Positions 18,476 to 26,399 of a stretch of 32,620 nt of DNA are shown here, piece by piece. Numbering within the stretch: the first letter of the stretch is position 1; each line of letters begins with the position of its first letter. The DNA comes from Enterobacteriaceae bacterium UBA2655 (lineage in GTDB: Bacteria; Pseudomonadota; Gammaproteobacteria; Enterobacterales; Enterobacteriaceae): the NCBI GenBank assembly GCA_002359495.1, contig DENB01000026.1:289-32908 (forward strand), given 5' to 3'. Made by a program: the position numbers and the translations under genes. Under the pieces are notes generated by a model. It saw only the letters and a list, made by a program, of their open reading frames with translations. It searched no databases and was not told the DNA's origin.

Positions 18476-20215
18476 GTGGTTAAACCAGTTTAGCCAACGA
18501 AGTGGCCAGGGACGATGCTGGGCCTCTTGTTGATTAAGCTGCGTGATACGATCCTGAATAGTTCGCAACAAGCATGTGCCTTCATCAGTACGCCACTCCA
18601 CGCCGGTTAATAACGCCAGGGCTTCATCCGCCCGCTCGATCGCCCAGATATGAAACTGACCCTGTTCTACTGCTTCGATGACCGAAGCGTTCAGACTCAG
18701 ATGCCGCACGTTGCAGGCCGGAATAATAACGCCTTGCTCTCCGGTGAGATTACGTTGACAGCAAATTTCGAAAAAGCCTTCGATTTTTTCATTCAGTCCG
18801 CCGACCGGCTGCACGTTGCCGAACTGATCGACCGATCCGGTCACGGCGATCTGCTGATTAACCGGCTGGTTGGCGAGCGCGCTGATTAAGGCGCAAAGCT
18901 CCGCCAGCGAGGCGCTGTCGCCGTCAACTTCCGAATAGGATTGTTCGAAAACCACCGAGGCGGAGAAGGGCAGCTGTTGCTCCAACTCCAGCTCGGCAAT
19001 CAGATAGGCCTGCATGATCATCATGCCCTTGGCGTGAATGTTGCCGCCCAGCTCCGCCTTACGCTCGACGTCGGTGAACTCGCCGTCGCCTGGATGGACG
19101 ACGCAGGTAATACGCGAAGGTTCGCCCCAAGGACGCGGATGGCCGGGAAACTCAATCACCGACAGGCCGTTGATTTGGCCTACGACTTCGCCTTCGGTTT
19201 CAATCAGGATCTGCTTCAGCAGGATTTCGTCGCGCATCCGCTCGGCCAGATAGCTTTCACGCCAGCCGCGCGCTTCCAGCGCAGCCTGTAGCGCTTCGGC
19301 ATCGAGACGTTCGCCGTGCAGAGAAGCTTCCTGCAGCTGACGCAGCAGCCAGCGCGGGCAAAGCGGCAGGGTCTCCTGATCGCCGGTAAAGCGTACGCTT
19401 TCGTTGATCAATGGCGGCCAAAAATCCGCTTCCGGCATCGGCAAGCCTGCCTGACGAGCGATATCGGCGGTCCAGCGGCACCAGGAAGTCATATCCTCTT
19501 CATCCAACACCTGAATGTTTTCTTCAAATTCGGTGTAGATGGCCATCTCATGGACTTCAGGATCCAGCTCCTGAAAATCGGCCAGCGCGTCGCGTTCGCC
19601 GCAGATAACCAGCCGCAGCTTCAGGGGCAGCGCAGGAATGGAAACCGGCAGCGGACGGGCTTCATCAGGAGAGAGCCATTCGAAACGGCCCTGAATGATG
19701 CATTGCTTCAGGCGCATCCACATCACCGGCTGGGACAGCAATGTCCGCAGCGAGAGCACCAGCGTGCCGCCGTTCGCCTTATGGATCAGGCCCGGCTCAA
19801 GCTGGATACGATCTTTGTGCAGACGTACGCAGCCGAAGAGCTGTTCGAACTCAATCCATTCGGCGAAATGCATCTCGCCGCCGCTGGTAAAAGGCCGGCT
19901 GCGATCGGTGGGCGGCAGCAGCGTGACGTTATCGGCGATAATATGATATTCACCGCCATACAGTCCGGTCGGCTGCGTGGCGACGCGTTGAGCAGCCTGC
20001 GCAATGCGCGCCAAGTAATCGCTGTTTTCCTGACTGCGAATCAGCAGTAGGGGAAAGCCGAGAGTCTGATGATGTAAATGAGCCAGCGCATTGAGCAGTC
20101 TGGGCTGGACCGACGCCAGGCTATCGATATCGTCTTCAGGCAGTTGGGAGAAAACGGACTGGTAGCGCGTAATATCAGGCTGCAGTGCCTGCCACGTAAG
20201 TTGAGAGCTGGTCAA
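18470..20215 (-). CDS. lonH: Lon-like ATP-independent protease LonH (YcbZ)
   Basis: A 581-residue protein of the Lon family (586 in E. coli YcbZ). The N-terminal 330 residues are a divergent AAA-like region without a normal Walker A. The C-terminal protease domain is complete: IEFPGHPRPWGEPSRITC, AELGGNIHAKGMMIMQAYL, the nucleophile serine in SEVDGDSASLAELCALI, and the catalytic lysine in QPVGGLNEKIEGFF. The start appears to be TTG 20213-20215 (reading MTSSQLTWQ), with no good ribosome site; no in-frame ATG lies upstream near it. A TATAAT at 20251-20256 on the minus strand is a likely -10. Its substrates are not deducible from the sequence. Confidence 0.92.
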   Translation of the reverse strand: MTSSQLTWQALQPDITRYQSVFSQLPEDDIDSLASVQPRLLNALAHLHHQTLGFPLLLIRSQENSDYLARIAQAAQRVATQPTGLYGGEYHIIADNVTLLPPTDRSRPFTSGGEMHFAEWIEFEQLFGCVRLHKDRIQLEPGLIHKANGGTLVLSLRTLLSQPVMWMRLKQCIIQGRFEWLSPDEARPLPVSIPALPLKLRLVICGERDALADFQELDPEVHEMAIYTEFEENIQVLDEEDMTSWCRWTADIARQAGLPMPEADFWPPLINESVRFTGDQETLPLCPRWLLRQLQEASLHGERLDAEALQAALEARGWRESYLAERMRDEILLKQILIETEGEVVGQINGLSVIEFPGHPRPWGEPSRITCVVHPGDGEFTDVERKAELGGNIHAKGMMIMQAYLIAELELEQQLPFSASVVFEQSYSEVDGDSASLAELCALISALANQPVNQQIAVTGSVDQFGNVQPVGGLNEKIEGFFEICCQRNLTGEQGVIIPACNVRHLSLNASVIEAVEQGQFHIWAIERADEALALLTGVEWRTDEGTCLLRTIQDRITQLNQQEAQHRPWPLRWLNWFNHS

Positions 20216-20250
20216 TGTTATCGCATTTATCTGATTATGAGAAAAGCGAG

Positions 20251-20256
20251 ATTATA
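20251..20256 (-). promoter_or_regulatory. Candidate -10 element for lonH
   Basis: A perfect TATAAT on the minus strand, 36 bases upstream of the TTG start. No good -35 lies at 16-18 bases, so the site is uncertain. Confidence 0.4.
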
Positions 20257-20385
20257 CAGGAATCAACCTCGTTAAGCACTGCGCAGATCTCATCAGCCCT
20301 GTGACGGCGATCAGACGCTTTTCCTTACTGCATGAAAGAAAAAAGCTGTTATTCTTAGCTCGTTACGTGATCAGATGAGATTCCG

Positions 20386-20853
20386 ATGAAATACCAGCAA
20401 CTCGAAAATCTTGAAAGCGGATGGAAATGGAAATACCTGGTGAAAAAGCATCGGGAAGGTGAGTTGATCACGCGTTACGTTGAACTCAGCGCCGCGCAGG
20501 AAGCGGTCAATGCCCTGCTGGCGATGGAAAATAATCCTGTGGATGTCGCCGGCTGGATCGCACAGCATATTAATCCCGATCTCGACAACCGCTTAAAACA
20601 GACGATTCGCGCCCGGCGCAAACGGCATTTCAATGCTGAGCATCAGCATACGCGCAAGAAATCGATCGATCTGGAGTATCTGGTCTGGCAGCGACTGGCC
20701 GGACTGGCGCAACGGCGCGACAGCACGCTGTCGGAAACCATCGTTCAGCTGATTGAAGATGCGGAGCGCAAAGAGAAGTATGCCAGCCAGATGTCGACGC
20801 TGAAGCAGGATTTACAGGCGATTTTGGGTAAATCCGGCAACGATAAAAAATAA
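20386..20853 (+). CDS. matP: Macrodomain Ter protein MatP
   Basis: DNA-binding protein that organises the Ter macrodomain by binding matS sites and links it to the division machinery. The product has 155 residues (150 in E. coli). The N-terminal four-helix part begins [26 protein letters not shown] ribbon-helix-helix DNA-binding segment covers about [18 protein letters not shown] to [11 protein letters not shown], and the tail is a coiled coil ([17 protein letters not shown]). The last residues are rich in lysine. I found no perfect matS (GTGACRNYGTCAC) in this window. It converges with ompA, sharing a hairpin region. Confidence 0.95.
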   Translation: MKYQQLENLESGWKWKYLVKKHREGELITRYVELSAAQEAVNALLAMENNPVDVAGWIAQHINPDLDNRLKQTIRARRKRHFNAEHQHTRKKSIDLEYLVWQRLAGLAQRRDSTLSETIVQLIEDAERKEKYASQMSTLKQDLQAILGKSGNDKK

Positions 20854-20893
20854 GCCTGACGCCTTGTTCACGACGGCGCCCTGTTTTACCCAT

Positions 20894-20918
20894 AAAAAAA
20901 CCCCGCCGCGGCGGGGTT
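20894..20918 (-). terminator. Strong terminator of ompA, probably bidirectional with matP
   Basis: AACCCCGC and GCGGGGTT (20899-20906 and 20911-20918) flank a CGCG loop. On the minus strand the stem is followed by seven T, a textbook terminator 18 bases after the ompA stop. On the plus strand it is followed by ATTTATT, so it may also end matP. Confidence 0.9.
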
Positions 20919-20935
20919 ATTTATTACGTGATAAC

Positions 20936-22000
20936 TTAAGCCTGCGGCTGAGTTACAACGTCTTTGATGCCTTTCACGTCGATTTCTACGCGACGATCCG
21001 GCGCCAGGCAGTCGATCAGGGCGTTGCGACCTTTCACGCTGTCACAGGTGTTGCCGGTAACCGGGTTAGATTCACCCATGCCACGTGCAGAGATCTTGTT
21101 AGACGGAATGCCTTTAGATACCAGGTAATCAACAACAGACTGCGCGCGTTTCTCAGACAGACCCTGGTTGTACTGGTCAGAACCGATGCGGTCAGTGAAG
21201 CCCAGAACAACAACGGAACCGTCTTTCGGATCCATGGAGCTCAGCTGGCTGTACAGCTGATCCAGCGCCTGCTGGCCTTCCGGCTTCAGGGTCGCTTTGT
21301 TGAAGTTGAACAGAACGTCAGACTTCAGAGTGAAACGCTTGGTTTCAACAACCGGAGCCGGAGCCGGAGCAGGCGCCGGAGCCGGAGCAGCTTCGTCCTG
21401 ACCGAAACGGTAAGAAACGCCTACGCTCAGCATGGCGTTGTCAGGACGGGTGCCGACAGTACCGGCGTCGCCCAGGTTGTTCACCCACTGGTAGTCCAGA
21501 CGGGTCGCCCAGTTCTGGGTCAGCGCGTATTCAACACCAACGGCAGCCAGCGGAGAAACGCCGGTGTCGTGGTCGCTGATGCGGGTACCGTTGTTGTTCT
21601 GAGTAGAGTCAGCACGCCATACCATGCCGCCCAGACGGGTGTACACGTCCAGATCGTCGTTGATCGGGTAGCTCAGTTTAGCTGCCAGCTGAATGCCCTG
21701 TGCTTTGTACGCGCCGTTGATGGTGTCGCCTTTGTACGGCATACGGCCAAGCCAGTCATAACCCAGCTCGAAGCCCAGGTAAGGATTAGCCTGATAACCC
21801 AGGTATGCACCAGCGCCCAGCTGGCTTTCGTGGGTCGGACCATCGTTGTTTACGTAACCATTACCGTAGTAGCCCGTGTCATGGAACTGAGACCAGCCCA
21901 GTTTAGCACCGGTATACCAGGTGTTATCTTTAGGAGCGGCCTGCGCTACGGTAGCGAAGCCAGCCAGTGCCACTGCAATCGCGATAGCTGTCTTTTTCAT
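20936..22000 (-). CDS. ompA: Outer membrane protein A
   Basis: Major outer-membrane protein: an eight-stranded beta barrel with a periplasmic peptidoglycan-binding domain. The product has 354 residues including a signal peptide ([21 protein letters not shown], cleaved before APKDNTWY). The barrel ends near VGVSYRFGQ, a Pro-Ala linker follows, and the OmpA_C domain contains [19 protein letters not shown] and the peptidoglycan-binding run from [20 protein letters not shown] to DRRVEID; the two cysteines for the C-terminal disulfide are present ([16 protein letters not shown]). I chose ATG 21998-22000, which has GAGG upstream as in E. coli. The DNA shows highly biased codon use. The surface loops (for example [14 protein letters not shown]) differ from E. 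coli. Confidence 0.97.
   Translation of the reverse strand: MKKTAIAIAVALAGFATVAQAAPKDNTWYTGAKLGWSQFHDTGYYGNGYVNNDGPTHESQLGAGAYLGYQANPYLGFELGYDWLGRMPYKGDTINGAYKAQGIQLAAKLSYPINDDLDVYTRLGGMVWRADSTQNNNGTRISDHDTGVSPLAAVGVEYALTQNWATRLDYQWVNNLGDAGTVGTRPDNAMLSVGVSYRFGQDEAAPAPAPAPAPAPVVETKRFTLKSDVLFNFNKATLKPEGQQALDQLYSQLSSMDPKDGSVVVLGFTDRIGSDQYNQGLSEKRAQSVVDYLVSKGIPSNKISARGMGESNPVTGNTCDSVKGRNALIDCLAPDRRVEIDVKGIKDVVTQPQA
21352..21389. repeat. Imperfect CCGGAG hexamer repeats in the OmpA Pro-Ala linker
   Basis: Several near-identical hexamers (plus strand CCGGAG, with one GCAGGC interruption) encode the alternating Ala-Pro hinge between barrel and periplasmic domain. Repeat number changes by slippage would alter linker length in frame. 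Confidence 0.75.
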
Positions 22001-22162
22001 TTTGCGCCTCGTTATCATCCAAATAGGCAATGAGCAAAAAAGTTGCTCTTGGTTGTAATCCTTCGCCGGGTCCAAACGCTCGCTTATGACTCTACCGAAA
22101 AAAACGGAGGTTATTGAGCACCCTAGCGAGGTAAAGTCTACAACGAGATTGGAAACTTACAA
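22001..22162 (-). promoter_or_regulatory. ompA promoter and long 5' untranslated leader
   Basis: On the minus strand TTGTAA (22157-22162) and TAGACT (22135-22140) with a 16-base spacer match what I recall of the E. coli ompA promoter. The start would be about 22127, leaving a leader of about 127 bases, similar to E. coli. The leader end (GATGATAACGAGGCGCAAA) is conserved; in E. coli this leader stabilises the mRNA through stem-loops and its ribosome site is the target of the small RNA MicA. Confidence 0.75.
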
Positions 22163-22257
22163 GTACGATGTGATGTGACGCGGTAAAAAAACAGCGGTTT
22201 ATACACACTTTCTAACAAAGCGCATGACGATATTGTCGTAGGAAATTAACTGGAATG

Positions 22258-22307
22258 CCGCTAACTCATTGTCAAAACTGGAAGGAACAGAATCAGTGAG
22301 TTAGCGG
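22258..22307. repeat. Long inverted repeat between sulA and ompA
   Basis: Arms CCGCTAACTCATTG (22258-22271) and CAGTGAGTTAGCGG (22294-22307) are 14 bases each and differ by one base, with a 22-base loop. There is no U tract directly after it on either strand, so it is not a classical terminator. It could still end sulA transcription, stabilise an mRNA end, or be an operator. Confidence 0.7.
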
Positions 22308-22349
22308 TAAAAAGACAAAATAAACCGCTGAGATAAATCTCAATTTTAC

Positions 22350-22844
22350 TTAATGAAACAAAGTCGACTGAATTTTCAGCGGGTTTACTGGTCGGGATAA
22401 AGTTTTAACGGAAGAGGTCGCTCGCAAGATAAGTCCAGGGGCCTGACCCTCGGCTGCGGCCTTTTCTAACTCGCCTCTTTCCTGCTCATTCAGATCGTAA
22501 TGAATCCATGCCACTACCACGCTGTAATTGCCCGTGCGCAACGCTTTGACCATCGCTTCTACCGTACTGTACCGATCTGAATGCGCGATATGCATGCTTT
22601 TTTCCAGCGGCAAGCCCGACTGCTGTAGCCATTCGCGGTTCAGCTTATGAGCAGGCGTCAGCCAAAGCTGCCAGCGCGATTGCAGACTTAGCTGCTGCAG
22701 CAACGGCAGAAGCAGCATCTGCATCATGCCAGGTTGTTGATCGCTATAGCTCAGTTCAGTGATCCACCCGGCGGAAAAAGGAGGGGCGGAAGTCGATGCA
22801 TAACGGGCGTGTGGGCCAGCTTTTTTCATAAATTCAGTACGCAT
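22350..22844 (-). CDS. sulA: SOS-induced cell division inhibitor SulA
   Basis: Binds FtsZ and blocks ring formation during DNA damage; degraded by Lon. The start I choose, ATG 22842-22844 (MRTEFMKKAG), lies downstream of the LexA box and gives 164 residues (169 in E. coli). An open frame continues 42 codons upstream through the operator and cannot be the protein start. Conserved parts are MMQMLLLPLLQQLSLQSRWQ (after a diverged N-terminus), WLTPAHKLNREWLQQSGLPL and VKALRTGNYSVVVAW. The C-terminus ends LKIQSTLFH, like the Lon-recognition tail of E. coli SulA. The ribosome site is weak. Confidence 0.94.
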   Translation of the reverse strand: MRTEFMKKAGPHARYASTSAPPFSAGWITELSYSDQQPGMMQMLLLPLLQQLSLQSRWQLWLTPAHKLNREWLQQSGLPLEKSMHIAHSDRYSTVEAMVKALRTGNYSVVVAWIHYDLNEQERGELEKAAAEGQAPGLILRATSSVKTLSRPVNPLKIQSTLFH

Positions 22845-22866
22845 AGGGTTATCACTTAGTGATGAG

Positions 22867-22907
22867 CTGTATGAATATACAGTACTGGCTTCATGAACAA
22901 AGATCAA
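22867..22907 (-). promoter_or_regulatory. sulA promoter with LexA (SOS) box
   Basis: CTGTATGAATATACAG at 22867-22882 matches the LexA consensus CTG-N10-CAG with a near-ideal centre. On the minus strand TTGATC (22902-22907) and TACTGT (22879-22884), 17 bases apart, form the promoter; the same hexamers and spacing occur in E. coli sulA as I recall it. The LexA box overlaps the -10, so LexA blocks initiation. Confidence 0.9.
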
Positions 22908-23054
22908 CCTCAATTTCTGAAAGCGTCTCGCATTTTCATCACAAGAAAGAGGCGAATCGTATTTATTCATTGAACAGATAACGCGTTTTTTCTATCTTTT
23001 AACCCTATGATTTTAAGAGGGTTATGAAGTTTCCTGTTACACGGAGGTAATAGT

Positions 23055-23684
23055 ATGAAGAAGTCTCTTCAGGTCATTGAACAATCTAAACAGCAGCTGT
23101 CCGCGCTGGGCGACATCGAGTCGCGTACGCAATTTGGCGGCTATGCGCTCTCTGTCGAAAAGGTTGTCTTTGCGCTGATCAATGAAGGCGAACTCTATTT
23201 GCGAGCCAGCGAAGCATTGCGGAGTTACGCGACGGAACGCGCCTTACCGCTGTTGGTCTCCCGAAAGCGCGGCATACCGGTTATTCTCGATTATTACAAA
23301 GTAGACAACGCGCTTTGGCAAAACCCCGAGCGCTTACTCAGGCTGTCGCAGTCCTCGCTACAGGAAGCGCGTGATGATCGCGAGATGAAAAACGGCTCCC
23401 AGCGGCTTAAGGATCTGCCTAACTTAAGTTTGCGAATGGAAATCATGTTAAGACAGGTCGGGATCTGTACCGCCGCCCATTTGCGCGAAACCGGCGCCAA
23501 GCAGAGCTGGTTGAAGCTGAAGGCGCTGAATAAGCATCTCGGACTGAATACGCTGCTGGCGTTGCAGGGCGCCATATCCGGTCAGCATCAGGCGGCTCTG
23601 CCGCAGGCGGTAAAAACCGAGCTGAACGAGTGGTATTTAAAAGCGATCGGGCAGGAAGGGAAGCCCGATACGCTTAATCGCTAA
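23055..23684 (+). CDS. sxy: Competence regulator Sxy/TfoX
   Basis: A coactivator that directs CRP to CRP-S promoters of competence genes. It has 209 residues, the E. coli length. The N-terminal TfoX domain is shown by RTQFGGYALSVEKVVFALIN and EGELYLRASEALR. The C-terminal domain shows RLKDLPNLSLRMEIMLRQVG and a helix-hairpin-helix-like AHLRETGAKQSWLKLKALNK. The ATG has GGAGG six bases upstream, a strong ribosome site. The stop codon overlaps the yccS stop from the opposite strand. In E. coli sxy expression is self-regulated; I did not identify a CRP-S site in the leader. Confidence 0.93.
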   Translation: MKKSLQVIEQSKQQLSALGDIESRTQFGGYALSVEKVVFALINEGELYLRASEALRSYATERALPLLVSRKRGIPVILDYYKVDNALWQNPERLLRLSQSSLQEARDDREMKNGSQRLKDLPNLSLRMEIMLRQVGICTAAHLRETGAKQSWLKLKALNKHLGLNTLLALQGAISGQHQAALPQAVKTELNEWYLKAIGQEGKPDTLNR

Positions 23685-25819
23685 CTGGCGGAAAGGACTT
23701 TTCGTAGGCGAGCGATTTCCGGCAATAGTGCAACCAGAAGCCCGGTCTGTTGTAAAACCAGCGGCGCCCGGGTTTCAGGATTGACTTCTGTCTGGCTGAT
23801 ACGGCTCGCCAACGCCTGGCGCATTTTTTCAGCCTGTTCATCGCTGACGACGTTGACCTGCAAAATATCTTCCGCATAGCGAACAACGTCATCCAGCAAG
23901 CTCAACAGCTCCTGCTGGGTTAACTTTTCACGGTGGGCGCCCAGTGCCGAAATATAGCTCAGAAAGGAGTGGTTGAGACAAAGTAAACGAAAGGCGGATT
24001 CGCGTAATCCCTGCCTGGTGCGCGCTTCGCTGCTCATATTCGACACTACGGAGGCGAGCTCGGCGTCGGCATTATGCGCGTCCCGTCGGGCGATGCGGTA
24101 GGCCAGACGGTTATCCTTGCCCTGATGATATTGTTCAAGGATTGCATCCAGATAACGGCGATTGGCCGTCAGGGCGCGGTCAGCCACGGCGGGCAGACGG
24201 CGGAAGCGCCAGTCGGGCCAGATAAACGCCACCGCCAGCCAGGCCAGCGCGCAGCCCAGCAGGGTATCCGTGATGCGCGGCAACGCCACTTCAAAGCCTT
24301 CGCCCAGCAGATTGAAACAGAGCAGCACCAGCAGGGTAATAAACAGCGTCGCCTGCGCATACTGCACCTGGCGAAAAGCGAAAAACAGCACGCCGCTCAG
24401 CACGATGAGCACCAACTGGCCTTCCGATGAAGGAACCAGCCAGAGCACCGGCAGGCCGATAGCGATACCGGCCAGCGTGCCGATGATGCGCAGAGCCAGG
24501 CGGCGGCGGGTGGCGTTATAGTTCGGCTGGCAAACAAACAGACTGGTAAGCAAAATCCAGTAGCCGCGCTCAAGCCCGGTAAGCTGAATAAAGGCGTAGC
24601 CGATGCAAAGCACGACGGTCATACGCACGGCATGGCGAAACAGGGGAGAGGCGGGCGAAAGATGGCGACTGAGGCGCAACCGGATATCGCTCCAGCCGCT
24701 GAGTCCTTCGCGCGAAAGGTCGGTATCGCTCTGATGGGTCGGATCGGCCAGCGTCTGCTCCGATTCAAGCGAAGCCAGCTGGGCGTCGATGGCGCTTAAA
24801 TTGCGTAGCAGCCAGAACAAGGCGCGACTGTTCGCCTCTTCGGGCGCGGTTTGCTGCAGACGCTCCAGCGCAGTTTGCAGATGCGTAAAGGCACGTTCGA
24901 AGCGCGCGTCATGTTGCCAGGGCTCGCCCAGCAAAATGGATTGCGCCAGCTGACGACAGGCGCGCGCCTGCCAGTTCAGCAGACGCTGGAAGCGAAACAG
25001 TACTTCATTATATCGCCAGTCGTCGCGCAGCTGCTGATATTGCAGATGCGAGGAGCTGGCGCGTTCGTGGATATCCTGCGCCACGAAGTAATAATGCAGG
25101 CTGCGTCGGGTGCTGCGCGAACCGCGATCGCCGCGCAGCCGGCTCTGAATGGTGGTTTTGGTCAGATTAAGCTGCGCCACAAGCTGACTGTTCACCATCG
25201 CCGTCTCGATCAGCGCGGCATTATCCTGTTTTTCCGCATCGGGATCGAACAGGTTCGCCTTCGCCTCCAGGTAACGTGCCAGCTGAGAAAAACTGCCGGC
25301 AAGCTGCTCCTGAACCGGGCGCACGGGAAAGACAAAGTGTCCTGCCAGCGTCAGCAGGTTATACCAGAGAGCGCCGATGAGCAGCAAAACAGGCTGCATA
25401 TACCACTGGCTGAACAGCCCGATGCCCAGCATGGTATAGACGGCAATCAATAGCGCGCCGAAGGCGATAGTGGCGTAGCGCTGGCCCAGCGCCCCGAGCA
25501 GAATAAAGCCCCAGGTGGAGAGCGCAAGGCCAATAATAAACCACAGCGGATGAGGAAACAGCAGCTCTACCGATACCGATGCGATGCAAAAACAGATCAA
25601 GGTAATGACCAGATTGAGCACACGCCCGGTCCAGCGGTCGTCGAGATCGGCCAGCGCAGCGGCGACCACGCCCAGAGTCAGTGGAATCGTCCAGTTGATG
25701 TGTTGCAGCCACCAGGGCACCGCCGCGCAGCCCGCCAGCGCGATAAAGATGCGCAGCAGGTAGCGCCAGGTGCTGTTGAACAGGTAACGACGCCAGCCGG
25801 GCAGAGCTTGACTCATCAT
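23681..25819 (-). CDS. yccS: FUSC-family inner-membrane protein YccS
   Basis: A 712-residue protein (717 in E. coli) with the architecture of the aromatic-acid exporter-like (FUSC) family. Two clusters of membrane segments are visible: residues about 15-165 (for example IFIALAGCAAVPWWL and LTLGVVAAALADLDDRWTGR) and about 395-530 (VRMTVVLCIGYAFIQLTGLE; SLFVCQPNYNATRRRLALRI). Each is followed by a large soluble helical region. The function is unknown; an efflux role is suggested only by the family. The start is ATG 25817-25819, or the next ATG, with AAGG upstream. It follows yccF by 9 bases in one transcript. Confidence 0.92.
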   Translation of the reverse strand: MMSQALPGWRRYLFNSTWRYLLRIFIALAGCAAVPWWLQHINWTIPLTLGVVAAALADLDDRWTGRVLNLVITLICFCIASVSVELLFPHPLWFIIGLALSTWGFILLGALGQRYATIAFGALLIAVYTMLGIGLFSQWYMQPVLLLIGALWYNLLTLAGHFVFPVRPVQEQLAGSFSQLARYLEAKANLFDPDAEKQDNAALIETAMVNSQLVAQLNLTKTTIQSRLRGDRGSRSTRRSLHYYFVAQDIHERASSSHLQYQQLRDDWRYNEVLFRFQRLLNWQARACRQLAQSILLGEPWQHDARFERAFTHLQTALERLQQTAPEEANSRALFWLLRNLSAIDAQLASLESEQTLADPTHQSDTDLSREGLSGWSDIRLRLSRHLSPASPLFRHAVRMTVVLCIGYAFIQLTGLERGYWILLTSLFVCQPNYNATRRRLALRIIGTLAGIAIGLPVLWLVPSSEGQLVLIVLSGVLFFAFRQVQYAQATLFITLLVLLCFNLLGEGFEVALPRITDTLLGCALAWLAVAFIWPDWRFRRLPAVADRALTANRRYLDAILEQYHQGKDNRLAYRIARRDAHNADAELASVVSNMSSEARTRQGLRESAFRLLCLNHSFLSYISALGAHREKLTQQELLSLLDDVVRYAEDILQVNVVSDEQAEKMRQALASRISQTEVNPETRAPLVLQQTGLLVALLPEIARLRKVLSAS

Positions 25820-25828
25820 AACCGGACC

Positions 25829-26272
25829 TTAATAACGACGACGGGCGTTAGCTTCACGCGCCGCGCGCGCTTCTTCAACCGAGACCACGCGACGTCCTAC
25901 CGGCCAGAGCGCTATCGCCGCGATTTTAAAATTAGCGATACCCACCGGAATGCCGATAATCGACAGGCACTGAACGATGCCGGTCGAAATATGGGCCAGG
26001 CAGAGCCACCAGCCGAAAACGATCAGCCAGAAAACGTTCAGCAGCGTACCGCCGGTGTTCATCACGTGACTTTTTCCTTCCGGACGCAGCAGATCGACAT
26101 GAACGGCTTCGTTGCCGAAAGGCAGCAGCGACAGTTTGGTAATTTCCCAGCAGGAACGGGTCAGCGGCAGGGTAAAAATCAGGACGATGCTCACCAGCGT
26201 GGCGAACAGCCAGCTGAGCGTGGTGAAAAAGCCGCCAAGAACAAAGTTAAGAATATTTAAGACCGTGCGCAT
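25829..26272 (-). CDS. yccF: YccF family inner-membrane protein
   Basis: A 147-residue protein (148 in E. coli) with two DUF307/YccF domains. Three to four membrane helices are visible (NFVLGGFFTTLSWLFATLVS; FWLIVFGWWLCLAHISTGIV). The duplicated motif appears as TLPLTRSCWEITKLSLLPFG and IIGIPVGIANFKIAAIALWP. The C-terminus is basic (AREANARRRY). I chose ATG 26270-26272 as in the family, with AAGG upstream; a 7-codon upstream extension has no support. It forms an operon with yccS. The molecular function is unknown. Confidence 0.92.
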   Translation of the reverse strand: MRTVLNILNFVLGGFFTTLSWLFATLVSIVLIFTLPLTRSCWEITKLSLLPFGNEAVHVDLLRPEGKSHVMNTGGTLLNVFWLIVFGWWLCLAHISTGIVQCLSIIGIPVGIANFKIAAIALWPVGRRVVSVEEARAAREANARRRY

Positions 26273-26399
26273 AAAAACCTTTTCCTTTTGCATTCCGCAA
26301 GATGTGCCGCCAAGTGTAGCCTGTTTTAAGGCTGGAGCGCCAAGGGTCTGACGGGTAAACTGCCCTTAATTCTTTCCTCCTTAGTGACGGCTTTCGTGC

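Noticed and set aside
20216..20385. matS-like sequences near matP
   Set aside because: GTGAC occurs but the second half of the GTGACRNYGTCAC motif does not match; none is convincing in the window.
22001..22075. Extended OmpA start 25 codons upstream
   Set aside because: It lies in the conserved leader; the ATG at 22000 has the ribosome site and begins a proper signal peptide.
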